DNA of 64,000 nucleotides, taken from NCBI RefSeq assembly GCF_005049235.1, contig NZ_SUMD01000001.1, positions 62,001-126,000 of the forward strand. The letters are read 5' to 3'. Positions 45,049 to 54,975 of the stretch are shown piece after piece. Under the pieces are notes generated by a model, which was given only the letters and a program-made list of their open reading frames with translations, was not told the DNA's origin and made no database searches. The stretch comes from Rhodococcus oryzae (GTDB lineage Bacteria; Actinomycetota; Actinomycetes; Mycobacteriales; Mycobacteriaceae). Position numbers and translations under genes: made by a program. The stretch's first letter is position 1, and each line of letters starts with the position of its first letter.

Positions 45049-46047
45049 GTGACTACTTGGGCTCCCGACGTCCTCGGCGACGGATATCAGCAGTTGACCA
45101 TCCCACTCGGAATCGATCCCGACGGTGAAGGTGAGATCGACGCCACACTCGTCAGGTACCAGCCCGAGGGCGGGATCGACCGCACGCCCGCGCGGGCCGT
45201 GCTCTACGTGCACGGGTTCACCGACTACTTCTTCCAGCACCACATGGCCGAGCACTTCCACGACCAGGGCTACTCGTTCTTCGCCCTGGACCTGCGCAAA
45301 TGCGGCCGCTCGCTGAAGCAGGGCCAGACCGCGCACTTCGTCACCGACCTCGCGCTCTACGACGAGGAACTGGGCCGCGCGCTGGCGCTGGTCCGCGAGC
45401 AGATCGGCGGCGGCACCGTCCTGCTGGTGGCACACTCCACCGGCGGGCTGATCCTGCCGCTGTGGCTCGACCGGCTGAACAGGAAGCCCGGCGGCAGCGC
45501 TGGGGCCGGCATCGCCGGGCTGATCCTCAACAGCCCGTGGTTCGACCTGCAGGGCCCGTCGTACCTGCGCAGCGTCGGCACCGTGGCCGTCAAGGCCGTC
45601 GGGCGGGTCAAGGACCGGCTCGCCCTCAAGCAGCCGCCGATCGACGTCTACGGGCGCAGCCTGCACGTCGGGACGGGCGGCGAGTGGGACTACAACCTCG
45701 AGTGGAAGCCGATGACCGGGTTCCCGGTGACCTTCGGCTGGCTGCGCGCGATCCGACACGGCCACGCGAAGCTGCACCGCGGGCTCGACGTCGGGGTGCC
45801 CTCGCTGATCCTGCGGTCCGAGAAGACTCACTACTCCTCCCGGTACACCGCCAAGTCCGACGAGGCCGACCTGGTGCTGGACGTGAGGCAGATCGCCCGG
45901 TGGGCCGGCTGCCTCGGCGACCGCACCACGATCGTGCCGATCGAGGGCGCCCGGCACGACGTCTTCCTCTCCACCGAGGTGCCGCGCAAGCAGGCCTTCG
46001 ACGAGGTGGACCTGTGGCTGAACTGGCTGCACGGACACGGCGCATGA
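45049..46047 (+). CDS. alpha/beta hydrolase, lysophospholipase-like
   Basis: A 332-residue cytoplasmic hydrolase with a GTG start. The oxyanion region is [19 protein letters not shown] (about 48-66), the nucleophile Ser130 lies in VAHSTGGL, and the late His is in GARHDVF near 305. The HGFTDYF and [12 protein letters not shown] patterns resemble monoglyceride lipase/lysophospholipase relatives (Hydrolase_4). Its stop overlaps mtr by ATGA, so both are translated from one message; the same pair is adjacent in mycobacteria. The true substrate is unknown. Confidence 0.9.
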   Translation: MTTWAPDVLGDGYQQLTIPLGIDPDGEGEIDATLVRYQPEGGIDRTPARAVLYVHGFTDYFFQHHMAEHFHDQGYSFFALDLRKCGRSLKQGQTAHFVTDLALYDEELGRALALVREQIGGGTVLLVAHSTGGLILPLWLDRLNRKPGGSAGAGIAGLILNSPWFDLQGPSYLRSVGTVAVKAVGRVKDRLALKQPPIDVYGRSLHVGTGGEWDYNLEWKPMTGFPVTFGWLRAIRHGHAKLHRGLDVGVPSLILRSEKTHYSSRYTAKSDEADLVLDVRQIARWAGCLGDRTTIVPIEGARHDVFLSTEVPRKQAFDEVDLWLNWLHGHGA

Positions 46048-47417
46048 ACCACTTCGACGTCGCGATCATCGGATCCGGTTCCGGCAACACCATTCTCGAC
46101 GACCGGTACGCCGACATGCAGGTCGCGCTGCTCGAGGACGGCATCTTCGGCGGTACCTGCCTGAACGTCGGGTGCATCCCGACCAAGATGTTCGTCTACG
46201 CCGCCGAGGTCGCCCGCACCATCGAACACTCGAGCAGGTACGGCATCGACTCGCGCATCGACAAGGTGCGCTGGCCCGACATCGTCAGCCGCGTGTTCGA
46301 CCGGATCGACCCCATCTCGGCGGGCGGCGAGCGCTATCGACGCGACGAGAGTCCGGGCACCACACTGTTTTCCGGCCACGCCAGGTTCATCGGACCGCGA
46401 CGCCTGGAGACCGGGACCGGCGAGGTGATCACCGCGGACCAGGTGGTCATCGCGGCCGGATCGCGGCCGATCATCCCGGAGGCGGTGACCCGCAGCGGCG
46501 TCCGCTACTACACCAACGACGACATCATGCGGCTGCCGGAACTGCCCGAGCACCTGGTGATCATCGGCAGCGGGTTCATCGCCTCCGAGTTCGCCCACGT
46601 CTTCTCCGCATTCGGCAGCAAGGTCACGATCATCGGCCGCGGCAACCGCCTGCTGCGACACCTCGACGGCGACATCTCGGCACATTTCACCGCCCTCGCC
46701 CACGAGAAATGGGATGTGCGACTGGGCAATCCGGTGAGGACCGTGCGTGGCGACGACGGCAACGTGGAGGTGGAACTCGCGGATGGCAGCGTGGTCTCGG
46801 GCGACACCCTGCTGGTCGCGGTGGGTCGGGCCCCGAACGGCGACCGGCTCGGCGCCGAGACCGCGGGGGTTGACGTCGACGACGAGGGACGGGTGCTGGT
46901 GGACCGGTTCCAGCGCACCACCGCGGAGGGCGTGTTCGCGCTCGGCGACGTGTCCTCGCCCTATCAGCTCAAGCACGTGGCGAACCACGAGGCCCGGGTC
47001 GTGCAGGAGAACCTGCTGCGCAACGCGTGGGCGGACGGCGCCGATCTGGTCCGCACCGATCACCGGTTCGTGCCGGCGGCGGTGTTCACCGATCCGCAGA
47101 TCGCCGAGGTCGGGCTCACCGAGGAACAGGCACGCGATCAGGGCCTCGACATTACGGTGAAGGTGCAGAAGTACTCAGACGTCGCCTACGGCTGGGCGAT
47201 GGAGGACACCGAGGGCCTGTGCAAGGTGATCGCCGAGCGCGGCACCGGCAGGCTGCTCGGCGCCCACGTCATCGGCGCGCAGGCGCCCACGGTGATCCAG
47301 CCGCTCATCCAGGCGATGAGCTTCGGCCTGAGCGCCAAGGACATGGCCAGGGGCCAGTACTGGATCCACCCGGGTCTCCCCGAGGTCGTCGAGAACGCCC
47401 TGCTCGGCCTGGAATAG
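46044..47417 (+). CDS. mtr: mycothione reductase
   Basis: A 457-residue flavoprotein disulfide reductase. FAD motif AIIGSGSGN is at 7-15, the redox pair Cys39/Cys44 lies in [13 protein letters not shown], the NADPH-binding motif [11 protein letters not shown] is near 168-178, and the C-terminal catalytic pair is His442 and Glu447 in HPGLPEVVE. It reduces mycothiol disulfide with NADPH, keeping the cytoplasm reduced. The short N-terminus and absence of lipoamide dehydrogenase features, together with its place after the hydrolase, support Mtr over Lpd. Confidence 0.95.
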   Translation: MNHFDVAIIGSGSGNTILDDRYADMQVALLEDGIFGGTCLNVGCIPTKMFVYAAEVARTIEHSSRYGIDSRIDKVRWPDIVSRVFDRIDPISAGGERYRRDESPGTTLFSGHARFIGPRRLETGTGEVITADQVVIAAGSRPIIPEAVTRSGVRYYTNDDIMRLPELPEHLVIIGSGFIASEFAHVFSAFGSKVTIIGRGNRLLRHLDGDISAHFTALAHEKWDVRLGNPVRTVRGDDGNVEVELADGSVVSGDTLLVAVGRAPNGDRLGAETAGVDVDDEGRVLVDRFQRTTAEGVFALGDVSSPYQLKHVANHEARVVQENLLRNAWADGADLVRTDHRFVPAAVFTDPQIAEVGLTEEQARDQGLDITVKVQKYSDVAYGWAMEDTEGLCKVIAERGTGRLLGAHVIGAQAPTVIQPLIQAMSFGLSAKDMARGQYWIHPGLPEVVENALLGLE

Positions 47418-47479
47418 GCGGCTGCGCCGCCTGTGCGCGGTTGACGAGTCCAGGGACTCGCTAACCGTGCACGGGCGCG
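47417..47479. repeat. double-hairpin repeat, copy 2 (probable terminator)
   Basis: GGCGGC/GCCGCC (47417-47422, 47426-47431) is followed by an 18-bp imperfect inverted repeat, GTGCGCGGTTGACGAGTC (47433-47450) with GACTCGCTAACCGTGCAC (47455-47472) and loop CAGG. It resembles the copy at 8275-8337 closely and again follows a stop codon directly; here it separates convergent genes. Confidence 0.75.
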
Positions 47480-47485
47480 GAGCGC

Positions 47486-48052
47486 CTACCAGCTGCTGGT
47501 ACGGAGGACGATCTCGGTGGCCATCTCGGCGGCCGCGCCCTGCGGCACCGAGCCGACGCCGTCGAGCTGGACGACCCGGAAGTCGGAGTACACGTGCCTG
47601 CCGCTGGTGTCGGCCATCGGCCGGCCCAGCGAGTTCCCGATCAGCAGCGTCGTCGGCATTTCCACGGGCGCGCAACCGGACTCGCGCACGCGGCCGTCGA
47701 GATCGGGCACCGCGGGATGCGGGCAATCCGCCACGACGAGACTGGCGAATCGACCGAAGGTCTTGGCGGCGAGCAGCCAGGCCAGCGCGGCACCCTCGCG
47801 GTTGCCTGCGAGGTTGACCCACGGCAGCTTGAGCGCATCGAGCAGTGCGATCGCGCTGGTCTCGTCGAGTCCGTCGATCGACTCGGGCACGACCGTGCGC
47901 AGGTCGGAGTTGTGCAGTCGCTCGCACACCGCGTCGAACACGGATGCGGACTCCCCCGCACCCGGGAGCAGCAGCACCGTGTGCCTGCTCTCGGGGCCGT
48001 CGACGCGAACGGTGTAGGTGCCGTCCCCGACGGGAACTTGCGTCAATTCCAT
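47486..48052 (-). CDS. alpha/beta hydrolase-fold protein with altered nucleophile motif
   Basis: A 188-residue protein starting at the ATG 48052 (MELTQVPVGDG). The opening strand and loop read TVLLLPGAGESASVFD (25-40), as in alpha/beta hydrolases. At the nucleophile elbow, where GxSxG is expected, it reads AGNREGAALAW, so the serine is replaced. It is also short for the family. It may be a non-catalytic binding protein or use another residue; I assign no reaction. It is divergent from the GntR/ABC operon and convergent with mtr. Confidence 0.75.
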   Translation of the reverse strand: MELTQVPVGDGTYTVRVDGPESRHTVLLLPGAGESASVFDAVCERLHNSDLRTVVPESIDGLDETSAIALLDALKLPWVNLAGNREGAALAWLLAAKTFGRFASLVVADCPHPAVPDLDGRVRESGCAPVEMPTTLLIGNSLGRPMADTSGRHVYSDFRVVQLDGVGSVPQGAAAEMATEIVLRTSSW

Positions 48053-48118
48053 GGCTACGGACGGTACGCCATGTGGCCGCGCCCACCATCGCTTGCACAC
48101 CGCGCCCGATGGTCCTAT

Positions 48119-48142
48119 GGTTCGTTACATGAGTAATGAACC
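48119..48142. promoter_or_regulatory. probable GntR (YtrA-type) operator
   Basis: A 24-bp imperfect palindrome: GGTTC, one base, TTAC, four bases, GTAA, one base, GAACC. Only one base pair of the arms fails. It lies 28 bases upstream of the GntR start, in the divergent interval with the hydrolase-fold gene. Confidence 0.6.
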
Positions 48143-48169
48143 AGTAAGCCTCACGGGGCGGCGGTTCCG

Positions 48170-48532
48170 GTGAACGACGACGGTAGGCCACTGTTCCAGC
48201 AGATCGCCGAGCTCGTGGAGAACTCCATCATCGACGGATCCCTGCCGGAGGACGGCCAGGTTCCCTCCACGAACGAGCTCGCCGCGTTCCACCGGATCAA
48301 CCCGGCGACGGCGGCGAAGGGGCTCGGGCAGCTCGTGGCCGAGGGGATTCTCTACAAGAAGCGAGGGATCGGGATGTTCGTCACGGAGGGCGCACGGGAC
48401 GCGCTGCGATTCCGGCGCCGCGAGCAGTTCGTGCGCCAGTACATCGAGCCGCTGATCGCGGAGGCCGACAAGCTCGGCATGTCGATCCCCGAACTCAAGT
48501 CCATGCTCGACAACCGGGAGGAAAGCAGATGA
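48170..48532 (+). CDS. GntR-family regulator, YtrA type
   Basis: A 120-residue regulator with a GTG start. The winged helix spans about 8-75: PLFQQIAELVENSIIDGSLP, then VPSTNELAAFHRINPATAAK and a wing with YKKRGIGMFV. The tail is only about 45 residues, with no effector domain, as in YtrA-type regulators that sit ahead of ABC transporters. It overlaps the ATPase gene by ATGA. It likely represses its own operon at the palindrome upstream, responding to cell-envelope stress or an antibiotic; the signal is unknown. Confidence 0.9.
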   Translation: MNDDGRPLFQQIAELVENSIIDGSLPEDGQVPSTNELAAFHRINPATAAKGLGQLVAEGILYKKRGIGMFVTEGARDALRFRRREQFVRQYIEPLIAEADKLGMSIPELKSMLDNREESR

Positions 48533-49434
48533 CCGCGACCGCCATCGATGCCGAACCGATCGTGTCGGTTCGCGGCCTGAGCAAACGTTTCGGCGACGTC
48601 ACCGCGCTCGACGACATCTCCTTCACCATCGAGCCCGACAAGATCTACGGCCTGCTCGGCCGGAACGGCGCGGGCAAGACCACCCTGATGCAGATCCTGA
48701 CCGGACAGGACACCCAGACGTCCGGCGACATCACGGTTCTCGGCGGCACACCCTTCGAGAACGCGCGGGTCCTGCGGAACATCTGCTTCATCAAGGAGAG
48801 TCAGACCTACGTGGACGACCTCCGGGTCAAGCACGTGCTCACCGCCGCCGGGCATCTGATGCCCGGCTGGGACCGTGAGTTCGCCGACCGACTGCTCGAC
48901 GACTTCCAGCTCCCGCTGTGCCGCAAGGTCAAGAAGCTGTCCAGGGGCATGAAGTCCACGCTCGGCGTGATCATCGGGCTCGCCGCGCGGGCACCGCTCA
49001 CGCTGTTCGACGAGCCCTATCTGGGCCTCGACGCCGTCGCCCGGCACCTGTTCTACGACCGGCTGCTCGCCGACTACGCCGAGCACCCCCGCACGATCGT
49101 GCTGTCCACGCACCTCATCGACGAGGTAAGCAACCTGCTCGAGCACGTCATCGTCGTCGACCGTGGGCGGATCGTCGTCGACGACGGTGCGGACGCGCTG
49201 CGCAGCAGGGCCGTGGTCGCCACCGGGCCTGCCGAGGCCGTCGACGCGTTCGCGGCGGGCGCCAGGGTGCTCCATCGCGAGTCGCTCGGATCGCACGCCC
49301 GGGCCACGGTCGAGCGCACGGCGACCGAGCCGGAGCACGCCCGGCTACGCGCGGCAGGCATCGAGCTCGAACCGGTATCGCTGCAGGACCTCGTCATCGC
49401 GACCACCACCGGAGCACGGGAGATCACGGCATGA
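48529..49434 (+). CDS. ABC transporter ATP-binding protein
   Basis: A 301-residue ATPase. Walker A is GRNGAGKTT near 45-53, the signature is LSRGMKSTLG near 139-148, Walker B is LTLFDEPYLGLD near 158-169, and the switch His is in LSTHLID. The signature departs from LSGGQ as in DrrA/YtrB-type exporters. The C-terminal 80 residues form a regulatory tail. It energises the permease encoded next, which overlaps by ATGA. Substrate unknown; drug, lipid or peptide export is typical for GntR-YtrA-linked systems. Confidence 0.93.
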   Translation: MTATAIDAEPIVSVRGLSKRFGDVTALDDISFTIEPDKIYGLLGRNGAGKTTLMQILTGQDTQTSGDITVLGGTPFENARVLRNICFIKESQTYVDDLRVKHVLTAAGHLMPGWDREFADRLLDDFQLPLCRKVKKLSRGMKSTLGVIIGLAARAPLTLFDEPYLGLDAVARHLFYDRLLADYAEHPRTIVLSTHLIDEVSNLLEHVIVVDRGRIVVDDGADALRSRAVVATGPAEAVDAFAAGARVLHRESLGSHARATVERTATEPEHARLRAAGIELEPVSLQDLVIATTTGAREITA

Positions 49435-50180
49435 CCACGCAAACCGCCACCACGACGACAACACCGCCGCGGACCGAGCCGGACTCCGACTCCCGGATCG
49501 GCGCCGTCCTCCGCGTGCACACCGTGGCGTGGCCGCTGCTGATCGCCTGGCCGGTCGCCATCCTCGCTTCCTCCTTCCTGATCAGCTACACGATCTACTT
49601 CCTGATCGACAACGATCAGGAAGAGGGTTTCACCGGCAGCGTCTTCTCCGTCTACGGGTTCGTGCTGGCGTTCTACCTGCAGGCGATGGCCCAGACCTTC
49701 CCCTTCACGCTCGGCATGAGCGTGACCCGTCGCGAGTTCTTCTCCGCCACAGCGTTGTTGGCGCTCGCGCAGTCGGCGGTATTCGCCGCGGTCCTCTACC
49801 TGCTGTCCGTCGTGGAGGCCGCCACCGACGGCTGGGGCGTGTGGATGCGGATGTTCGGCCTGGCCGACGATCTCACCGACAACCCGCTGCTGCAGTTCCT
49901 GACCATCTTCTCGACGCTGCTGCTGACGACGGCGGTCGCGATGGCCGCGGGCGCGATCTACCAGCGGTGGCGGGCCACGGGGCTGCTGGCCGCGGGAGTC
50001 GGGGCCCTCGGCCTCGGTGGTCTCGCCGCGATCCTGATCACCTGGGCGCAGTGGTGGCCCGCGGTGGGCGACTGGTTCGCCGACGCGCCGCGGGCACTGC
50101 CCCTGGTGGCGCTGCCCCTGGCCGCGACCGCGATCGCGACGGCGGTCGCCTGGCTGGCGCTGCGTCGGGCGACCCCGTGA
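49431..50180 (+). CDS. ABC transporter permease
   Basis: A 249-residue integral membrane protein with six hydrophobic helices (about 32-58, 70-92, 104-128, 143-165, 176-196, 222-243) after a Thr-rich cytoplasmic start. No named permease family is identifiable by eye. Its ATG overlaps the ATPase stop and its stop overlaps the ankyrin gene's GTG start, so ATPase, permease and ankyrin protein should be made together. It forms the membrane channel of the exporter. Confidence 0.88.
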   Translation: MTTQTATTTTTPPRTEPDSDSRIGAVLRVHTVAWPLLIAWPVAILASSFLISYTIYFLIDNDQEEGFTGSVFSVYGFVLAFYLQAMAQTFPFTLGMSVTRREFFSATALLALAQSAVFAAVLYLLSVVEAATDGWGVWMRMFGLADDLTDNPLLQFLTIFSTLLLTTAVAMAAGAIYQRWRATGLLAAGVGALGLGGLAAILITWAQWWPAVGDWFADAPRALPLVALPLAATAIATAVAWLALRRATP

Positions 50181-51442
50181 CGGAGTCCGCAACCGGGCTC
50201 ACCCGGTACCCGGACCGGGCCAAAGCAGCCACCGAGGCGGACGAGTTCCTGCTGCTGGCCTGCCTGCGCTACTGCCCCGACGACGGCGCGGACCAGTGGG
50301 CCCGGGCCTCGGCACTGCTCGATGCCCACCCCGGCATCCGGGCGGCCACCGTGCACACGGCGGCGGCGTGCGCCGACGTCTCCGCGCTGCGGGCACTACT
50401 CGGGGCGGACCCGGGACTCGCGCGCACCGAGGGCGGACCGTTCGACTGGCCGCCGCTGCTGTATCTCGCCTACGCCCGGCACGACAACGAGGTCACGGAA
50501 GCCGCGGCGGTCGGGGGCGCCCGGCTGCTGCTCGATGCCGGGGCCGATCCGAATGCCGGCTATCTCTGGCACGGCGACACTCCCCCTTTCACCGCGCTGA
50601 CCGGCGCACTCGGGGGTGGCGAACGCGGCGACGACGACCAACCGCGGCACCCGCAGGCGATCCCGCTCGCCCGCGCGCTGTTGGCGGCGGGCGCGAACCC
50701 GAACGACGGCCAGGCACTGTACAACCGCATGTTCGGCCGCGACGACGACCACCTGGCGCTGCTGCTGGAGTGCGGGCTCGGCCGGGGCGACCGCGAGCCG
50801 TGGAGCTCGCGCCTCGGCGTCGAACTGGAGGGCCCGGCCGGCCTGCTCGCCGATCAACTCGGCTGGGCGATCCTGCACGACCATCCCGCCCGCGTCGCGT
50901 TGCTACTGGACGGCGGCGCCGCCCCGGATCGGCGGCTGCGGGGCGGACGGACGCCGCTCGAGCTCGCGACGGTCTATGGGAAGACGGACGCGGCCCGCTT
51001 GCTGCGGGCCGCGGGCGCCCCCGGCCCAGACCTCGACGCCGTCGACCGGCTGATGGCGGCGGGCATGATCGCCGACCGACCCACCGCGGCAGCACTTCTC
51101 GACGAACATCCCGACCTGGTCGCGGCAGCCGTCGCGCGACACCCGTCGGCGATCCTGCGGGCCACCGGGGCGGGGAACGCTTGCGCTGTCCTGCTGCTGG
51201 CGGAACTCGGATTCGACGTCGACGCGCTCGGGCGCGCGGACCTGCCGATCGAGGAGCCATGGGAGACCGCGCTGCACGAGGCGGCAGGCGCCGGGAACGG
51301 CGACCTGGTGACGCTGCTGCTGAGGCTCGGCGCCGACCCGTCCGTCCGTGACCACCGGTTCGGATCGACGCCTGCGGACTGGGCGGCACACTTCGGACAC
51401 TCGATCAGCGAACTGGGTCCACCGCCGCGCGGCCGTGTGTGA
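50177..51442 (+). CDS. ankyrin repeat protein
   Basis: A 421-residue protein, GTG start overlapping the permease stop (GTGA). Ankyrin-type helices recur: [13 protein letters not shown] near 116-128, [47 protein letters not shown], and [26 protein letters not shown] near 370-395. No signal peptide or catalytic motif is visible, so it is probably a cytoplasmic binding scaffold. Its link to the exporter operon suggests a partner role, but it may only be co-expressed. Its 3' end overlaps cobQ on the other strand by 38 bases. Confidence 0.85.
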   Translation: MTESATGLTRYPDRAKAATEADEFLLLACLRYCPDDGADQWARASALLDAHPGIRAATVHTAAACADVSALRALLGADPGLARTEGGPFDWPPLLYLAYARHDNEVTEAAAVGGARLLLDAGADPNAGYLWHGDTPPFTALTGALGGGERGDDDQPRHPQAIPLARALLAAGANPNDGQALYNRMFGRDDDHLALLLECGLGRGDREPWSSRLGVELEGPAGLLADQLGWAILHDHPARVALLLDGGAAPDRRLRGGRTPLELATVYGKTDAARLLRAAGAPGPDLDAVDRLMAAGMIADRPTAAALLDEHPDLVAAAVARHPSAILRATGAGNACAVLLLAELGFDVDALGRADLPIEEPWETALHEAAGAGNGDLVTLLLRLGADPSVRDHRFGSTPADWAAHFGHSISELGPPPRGRV

Positions 51443-52964
51443 TCACCGGAAGATCCCGCGGCGCACCGCCGTTGATGAGCTGCTCGATCGCGCCCACGTC
51501 GAGGTGCCGCTCCACCAGGTCGGCCAGCAGGTCCAGCTGCGCGGCCCGCTCCGCCGCCACCGAGGTGTCGGGCGCGACCGTGAACGGCCGCCCGGTGACG
51601 GCCGCGACCCGGGTCAGGAATCCGCGACGGAACTCGTCCGACTCGAGCAGACCGTGCCAGTGGGTGCCGAACACCTGCCCCCGGACGCTGCCCTCCGGCT
51701 CGCCGTCCGCGCCGCGCAGCAGCGGCGGGTCTGCGCTGCGGACGACCCGGCCGTGGTGGATCTCGTAGCCGGACACCGCAACCGAGTCGGCGGTCCCGGT
51801 GACCTGGCGCAGCACCTTCTCTGGCGCGAACTCGATCTCCATGTCCAGCAGGCCCAGCCCGTCCACCGTCCCCGCACCCGATTCGACCTCGTCGACGATG
51901 GTGCGCCCGAGCATCTGGTACCCGCCGCAGATGCCGAGGATCGGCAGCCCGGCTGCGGCGCGCGCGTCCAGCGCGTCCGCGATCCCGCTCGAGCGCAGCC
52001 AGGCCAGGTCCGAGACGGTGGACTTGCTGCCGGGGATCACCACCAGGTCGGCGTCCTGCAGCCGTGACGGCTCGCCGACCCAGTGCACCGAGACGCCCGG
52101 TTCGCAGGCCAGCGCCTCCACGTCGGTCGCGTTGGACACCCGGGGCAGTCGCACCGCGGCCACGCGCAGCCACCCTTGACCCGCGGGTGCGGCGGGCCTG
52201 CCGACCGGGGCGTCCACGACCGTGGACAGCGAGTCCTCGGCGTCGATCCAGAGCCCCTCGGCGAACGGCACCACGCCGAGGGTGGGGCGTCCGGTCAGCT
52301 CCCGCAGCTGGACCAGACCCGGCTCCAGCAGACCCACATCGCCCCGGAACTTGTTGACCACGAACCCGGCGATCAGCGCCTGGTCCTCGGGTGAGAGCAC
52401 GGCGAGGGTGCCGAACAGGTGCGCCAGCACACCGCCGCGGTCGATGTCCCCGACCACGATCACCGGGAGCGCCGCCGCCCGTGCCAGCCCCATGTTCGCC
52501 AGGTCCGTCGCGCGCAGGTTGATCTCGGCGGGCGATCCGGCGCCCTCGCAGATCACCACGTCGAATTCCGCTCGCAGCGAGGACAACTCGTCGGCGACGA
52601 CGCCGCGGAGCCACGCCCGGTGCTCGATGTAGTCGCGGGCCCCCACATTGGTCACCGCCCGGCCGCGGACCACCAGCTGCGAGGTCCGGTCGCTGCCCGG
52701 CTTGAGCAGCACCGGGTTGAAGCGCACACTCGGCTCGAGCCCGCAGGCCCGCGCCTGTAGCGCCTGCGCCCGCCCGATCTCGCCACCGTCGAGGGTGACC
52801 ACCGAGTTGTTGGACATGTTCTGCGCCTTGAACGGCGCAACCGACACCCCGCGCCGGGCCAGCATCCGGCACAGCCCGGCGACCAGCACGCTCTTGCCCG
52901 CGTCGGAGGTCGTTCCGGCGACGAGCAGCGCACCCTTCACGACCGGGGCGGGCCCCGACATCAT
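51405..52964 (-). CDS. cobQ: cobyric acid synthase
   Basis: A 519-residue amidotransferase. The start at 52964 (MMSGPAPVV) overlaps the map stop by ATGA. The N-terminal ATPase region has [15 protein letters not shown] (about 19-33) and [13 protein letters not shown]. The C-terminal glutaminase has the nucleophile Cys in ICGGYQMLG and the His in GTHWHGLLE. It amidates four side chains of adenosylcobyrinate a,c-diamide to give cobyric acid. It lies 9 kb from the other cob genes and outside the riboswitch-led run. Confidence 0.96.
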   Translation of the reverse strand: MMSGPAPVVKGALLVAGTTSDAGKSVLVAGLCRMLARRGVSVAPFKAQNMSNNSVVTLDGGEIGRAQALQARACGLEPSVRFNPVLLKPGSDRTSQLVVRGRAVTNVGARDYIEHRAWLRGVVADELSSLRAEFDVVICEGAGSPAEINLRATDLANMGLARAAALPVIVVGDIDRGGVLAHLFGTLAVLSPEDQALIAGFVVNKFRGDVGLLEPGLVQLRELTGRPTLGVVPFAEGLWIDAEDSLSTVVDAPVGRPAAPAGQGWLRVAAVRLPRVSNATDVEALACEPGVSVHWVGEPSRLQDADLVVIPGSKSTVSDLAWLRSSGIADALDARAAAGLPILGICGGYQMLGRTIVDEVESGAGTVDGLGLLDMEIEFAPEKVLRQVTGTADSVAVSGYEIHHGRVVRSADPPLLRGADGEPEGSVRGQVFGTHWHGLLESDEFRRGFLTRVAAVTGRPFTVAPDTSVAAERAAQLDLLADLVERHLDVGAIEQLINGGAPRDLPVITHGRAAVDPVR

Positions 52965-53818
52965 GGCAGCGTGAGGATTTCCGCGCCCGTGTCGGTGACG
53001 ACGATGGTGTGCTCGAACTGGGCCGTCCACTTGCGGTCCTTGGTCACGACGGTCCAGCCGTCGTCCCAGATGTCGTAGTCGACGGTGCCGAGGTTGATCA
53101 TCGGTTCGATGGTGAACACCATGCCCGGTTCGATGACGGTGTCCACGTTCGGCTGGTCGTAGTGCAGGATGACCAACCCGTTGTGGAAGGTCTCGCCGAT
53201 GCCGTGGCCGGTGAAGTCCCGCACCACGCCGTAGCCGAAGCGGTTGGCGTAGGCCTCGATGACCCGGCCGATGACGTTGAGCTCGCGGCCGGGCTTGACG
53301 GCCTTGATGGCGCGCATCGTCGCCTCGTGGGTGCGCTCGACGAGCAGGCGGTTCTCCTCGGACACGTCACCGGCCAGGAAGGTGGCGTTGGTGTCGCCGT
53401 GCACCCCGCCGATGTACGCGGTCACGTCGATGTTGACGATGTCGCCGTCCTGGATCACCGTCGAGTCGGGGATGCCGTGGCAGATGACCTCGTTCAGCGA
53501 GGTGCAGCAGGACTTGGGGAAGTCCTTGTAGCCCAGCGTGGACGGGTAGGCGCCGTGGTCGATCATGTACTCGTGCGCGATGCGGTCGAGCTCGTCGGTG
53601 GTCACGCCCGGCGCAACCGCCTTGCCCGCCTCCTGCAGGGCCTGCGCGGCGATCTTGCTCGCCACCCGCATGGCCTCGATGGTCTCCTGGGTCTGCACCC
53701 ACGGCTCGTTGCCCTCGTTGACGGTCGGCTTCCACGCGTACTCCGGCCGCTCGATGTTGGCGGGGACGGCGAGCGTCGCGGAGACGGTTCCGGGGCTGAG
53801 CTGGGTGCGAACTGGCAT
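52961..53818 (-). CDS. map: type I methionine aminopeptidase
   Basis: A 285-residue enzyme starting [13 protein letters not shown] at 53818. The N-terminal extension of about 40 residues includes a proline-rich segment, as in mycobacterial MapB. The pita-bread core has the metal ligands in [19 protein letters not shown] (two Asp), GHGIGETFH (His), FTIEPM (Glu) and QFEHT (Glu), all present. It removes the initiator methionine from new proteins. It precedes cobQ on one transcript with ATGA overlap. Confidence 0.95.
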   Translation of the reverse strand: MPVRTQLSPGTVSATLAVPANIERPEYAWKPTVNEGNEPWVQTQETIEAMRVASKIAAQALQEAGKAVAPGVTTDELDRIAHEYMIDHGAYPSTLGYKDFPKSCCTSLNEVICHGIPDSTVIQDGDIVNIDVTAYIGGVHGDTNATFLAGDVSEENRLLVERTHEATMRAIKAVKPGRELNVIGRVIEAYANRFGYGVVRDFTGHGIGETFHNGLVILHYDQPNVDTVIEPGMVFTIEPMINLGTVDYDIWDDGWTVVTKDRKWTAQFEHTIVVTDTGAEILTLP

Positions 53819-53906
53819 ACGGACAAGGGTAGACGCACCGCGTTGGCGCAGGGTCAGACCCACCGCGTCGCGCCCCACCGCGCCGCGGCGCCATGTCGTG
53901 CCGAGG

Positions 53907-54128
53907 TCACCCCTGCTTGGGCACCCAGTGATCGACCTCCAACTCGAAATCGTGTTTGAGCTCGCCGTACGCCGCGCGAAGGGCGTCTTCGCCCTCCCCG
54001 TACCGCTTGATGGCCGTGTCGCGTGCCTCCGCGAAGACCACCTGCGCCTCCTTGGACGATCGCCGCACTGTCTGTGGGAGCTCGGTCCGGTTCACCGCTG
54101 CCCCTCCTCCGTCGGTCGAGGCCGTCAT
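53907..54128 (-). CDS. chaB: ChaB-family protein
   Basis: A 73-residue protein with the ChaB pattern: [21 protein letters not shown] (about 14-34), [10 protein letters not shown], and an alpha-helical end with [12 protein letters not shown]. ChaB was named as a cation transport regulator in E. coli, but its molecular function is poorly known. The start (54128) is the ATG giving MTASTDGG. It is divergent from the Cys-rich small protein gene; the 157 bases between them show no further gene. Confidence 0.82.
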   Translation of the reverse strand: MTASTDGGGAAVNRTELPQTVRRSSKEAQVVFAEARDTAIKRYGEGEDALRAAYGELKHDFELEVDHWVPKQG

Positions 54129-54285
54129 TTCTTGCCCCTCGATTGTCCGCCCCCCGGCACCTCCGCGAAAGCGGCCGATGCGATTGCACCGGTCGACTGA
54201 CACGCCCGGGGAATCCCCACGCTGTCGGCGCCAGGTGGTACCAACGAAGGCAGGATGCCGATCGCCCCGACCCGGAGGTAGCACC

Positions 54286-54486
54286 ATGGCCTGCGCCGCG
54301 TGTGCCGACAGTCTCGACCACTGTCACGGAACCCTGATCGTGCACAGGACCGACCCCACCGAGTGCACCGAGGAGCAGTGCGCCGACCTGACGGTGATGC
54401 GGCACCCGCTGATCCTGGACTGCGGCGACGTCCCGCTCGGCTGCCGCTGCGCGGATTCGGCCGCGCGGCCGTCGCGCGCGTCGTAG
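54286..54486 (+). CDS. small cysteine-rich protein
   Basis: A 66-residue protein with eight cysteines (3, 6, 13, 27, 32, 46, 53, 55) and histidines at 12, 14, 20 and 40, starting with a Cys-x2-Cys. The ATG at 54286 has GGAGGT six bases upstream, a strong ribosome-binding site. The spacing suggests one or two zinc or iron sites; no signal peptide is present. I do not recognise a characterised family. It is 12 bases upstream of the DUF6328 gene and probably co-transcribed. Confidence 0.75.
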   Translation: MACAACADSLDHCHGTLIVHRTDPTECTEEQCADLTVMRHPLILDCGDVPLGCRCADSAARPSRAS

Positions 54487-54498
54487 GCGCCCGCCCCG

Positions 54499-54975
54499 AT
54501 GACCGTGGACGGCGCGGCCGACGACGGCAGGCACGAGACCGAGACGGAGCGCCTCGACCGCAACTGGGCGAGCATCCTGCAGGAGCTGCGGGTGGCCCAG
54601 ACCGGTGTGCAACTGCTGACCGGCTTCCTGCTGATCCTGCCGTTCCAGGATCGGTTCGCGGAGCTGTCCACCTACGAACGGGGCGTCTACCTCGCCACCG
54701 TGTTCTTCTCGATCGCCGCCACCGTGCTGTTGATCGCCCCCGTTGGGTTCCACCGGATCCTGTTCCGCAGACGGAAGCTGCGCACCATCGTCTCGACGGC
54801 GCACCGCCTCGAACTCGGCGGGCTGGTGATGCTGGGGCTCGCCCTCACCGGCGTGGTGATGCTGATCGCCGGAACGGTCGTCACCTCGGCCGTCGGAGCC
54901 ATCGCCGGCGGCTGCACGGCCATGGCGTTCGCCTACTTCTGGATCGTCCTCCCGCTCACCTACCGACGCGGCTGA
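54499..54975 (+). CDS. DUF6328-family membrane protein
   Basis: A 158-residue protein with the family pattern ERLDRNWASILQELRVAQTGVQ near 20-41. Four hydrophobic helices follow (about 42-54, 68-90, 110-132, 136-154). The N-terminus is acidic and cytoplasmic. Members of this family are common in actinobacteria and have no known function. It is co-directional with the Cys-rich gene. Confidence 0.8.
   Translation: MTVDGAADDGRHETETERLDRNWASILQELRVAQTGVQLLTGFLLILPFQDRFAELSTYERGVYLATVFFSIAATVLLIAPVGFHRILFRRRKLRTIVSTAHRLELGGLVMLGLALTGVVMLIAGTVVTSAVGAIAGGCTAMAFAYFWIVLPLTYRRG

Noticed and set aside
46044-47417. Dihydrolipoamide dehydrogenase
   Set aside because: Neighbourhood, short N-terminus and NADPH-type second motif fit mycothione reductase better.
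47486-48052. Pseudogene call for the short hydrolase-fold protein
   Set aside because: The frame is intact with a clear start and stop; only the nucleophile motif is altered, so it is kept as a gene.
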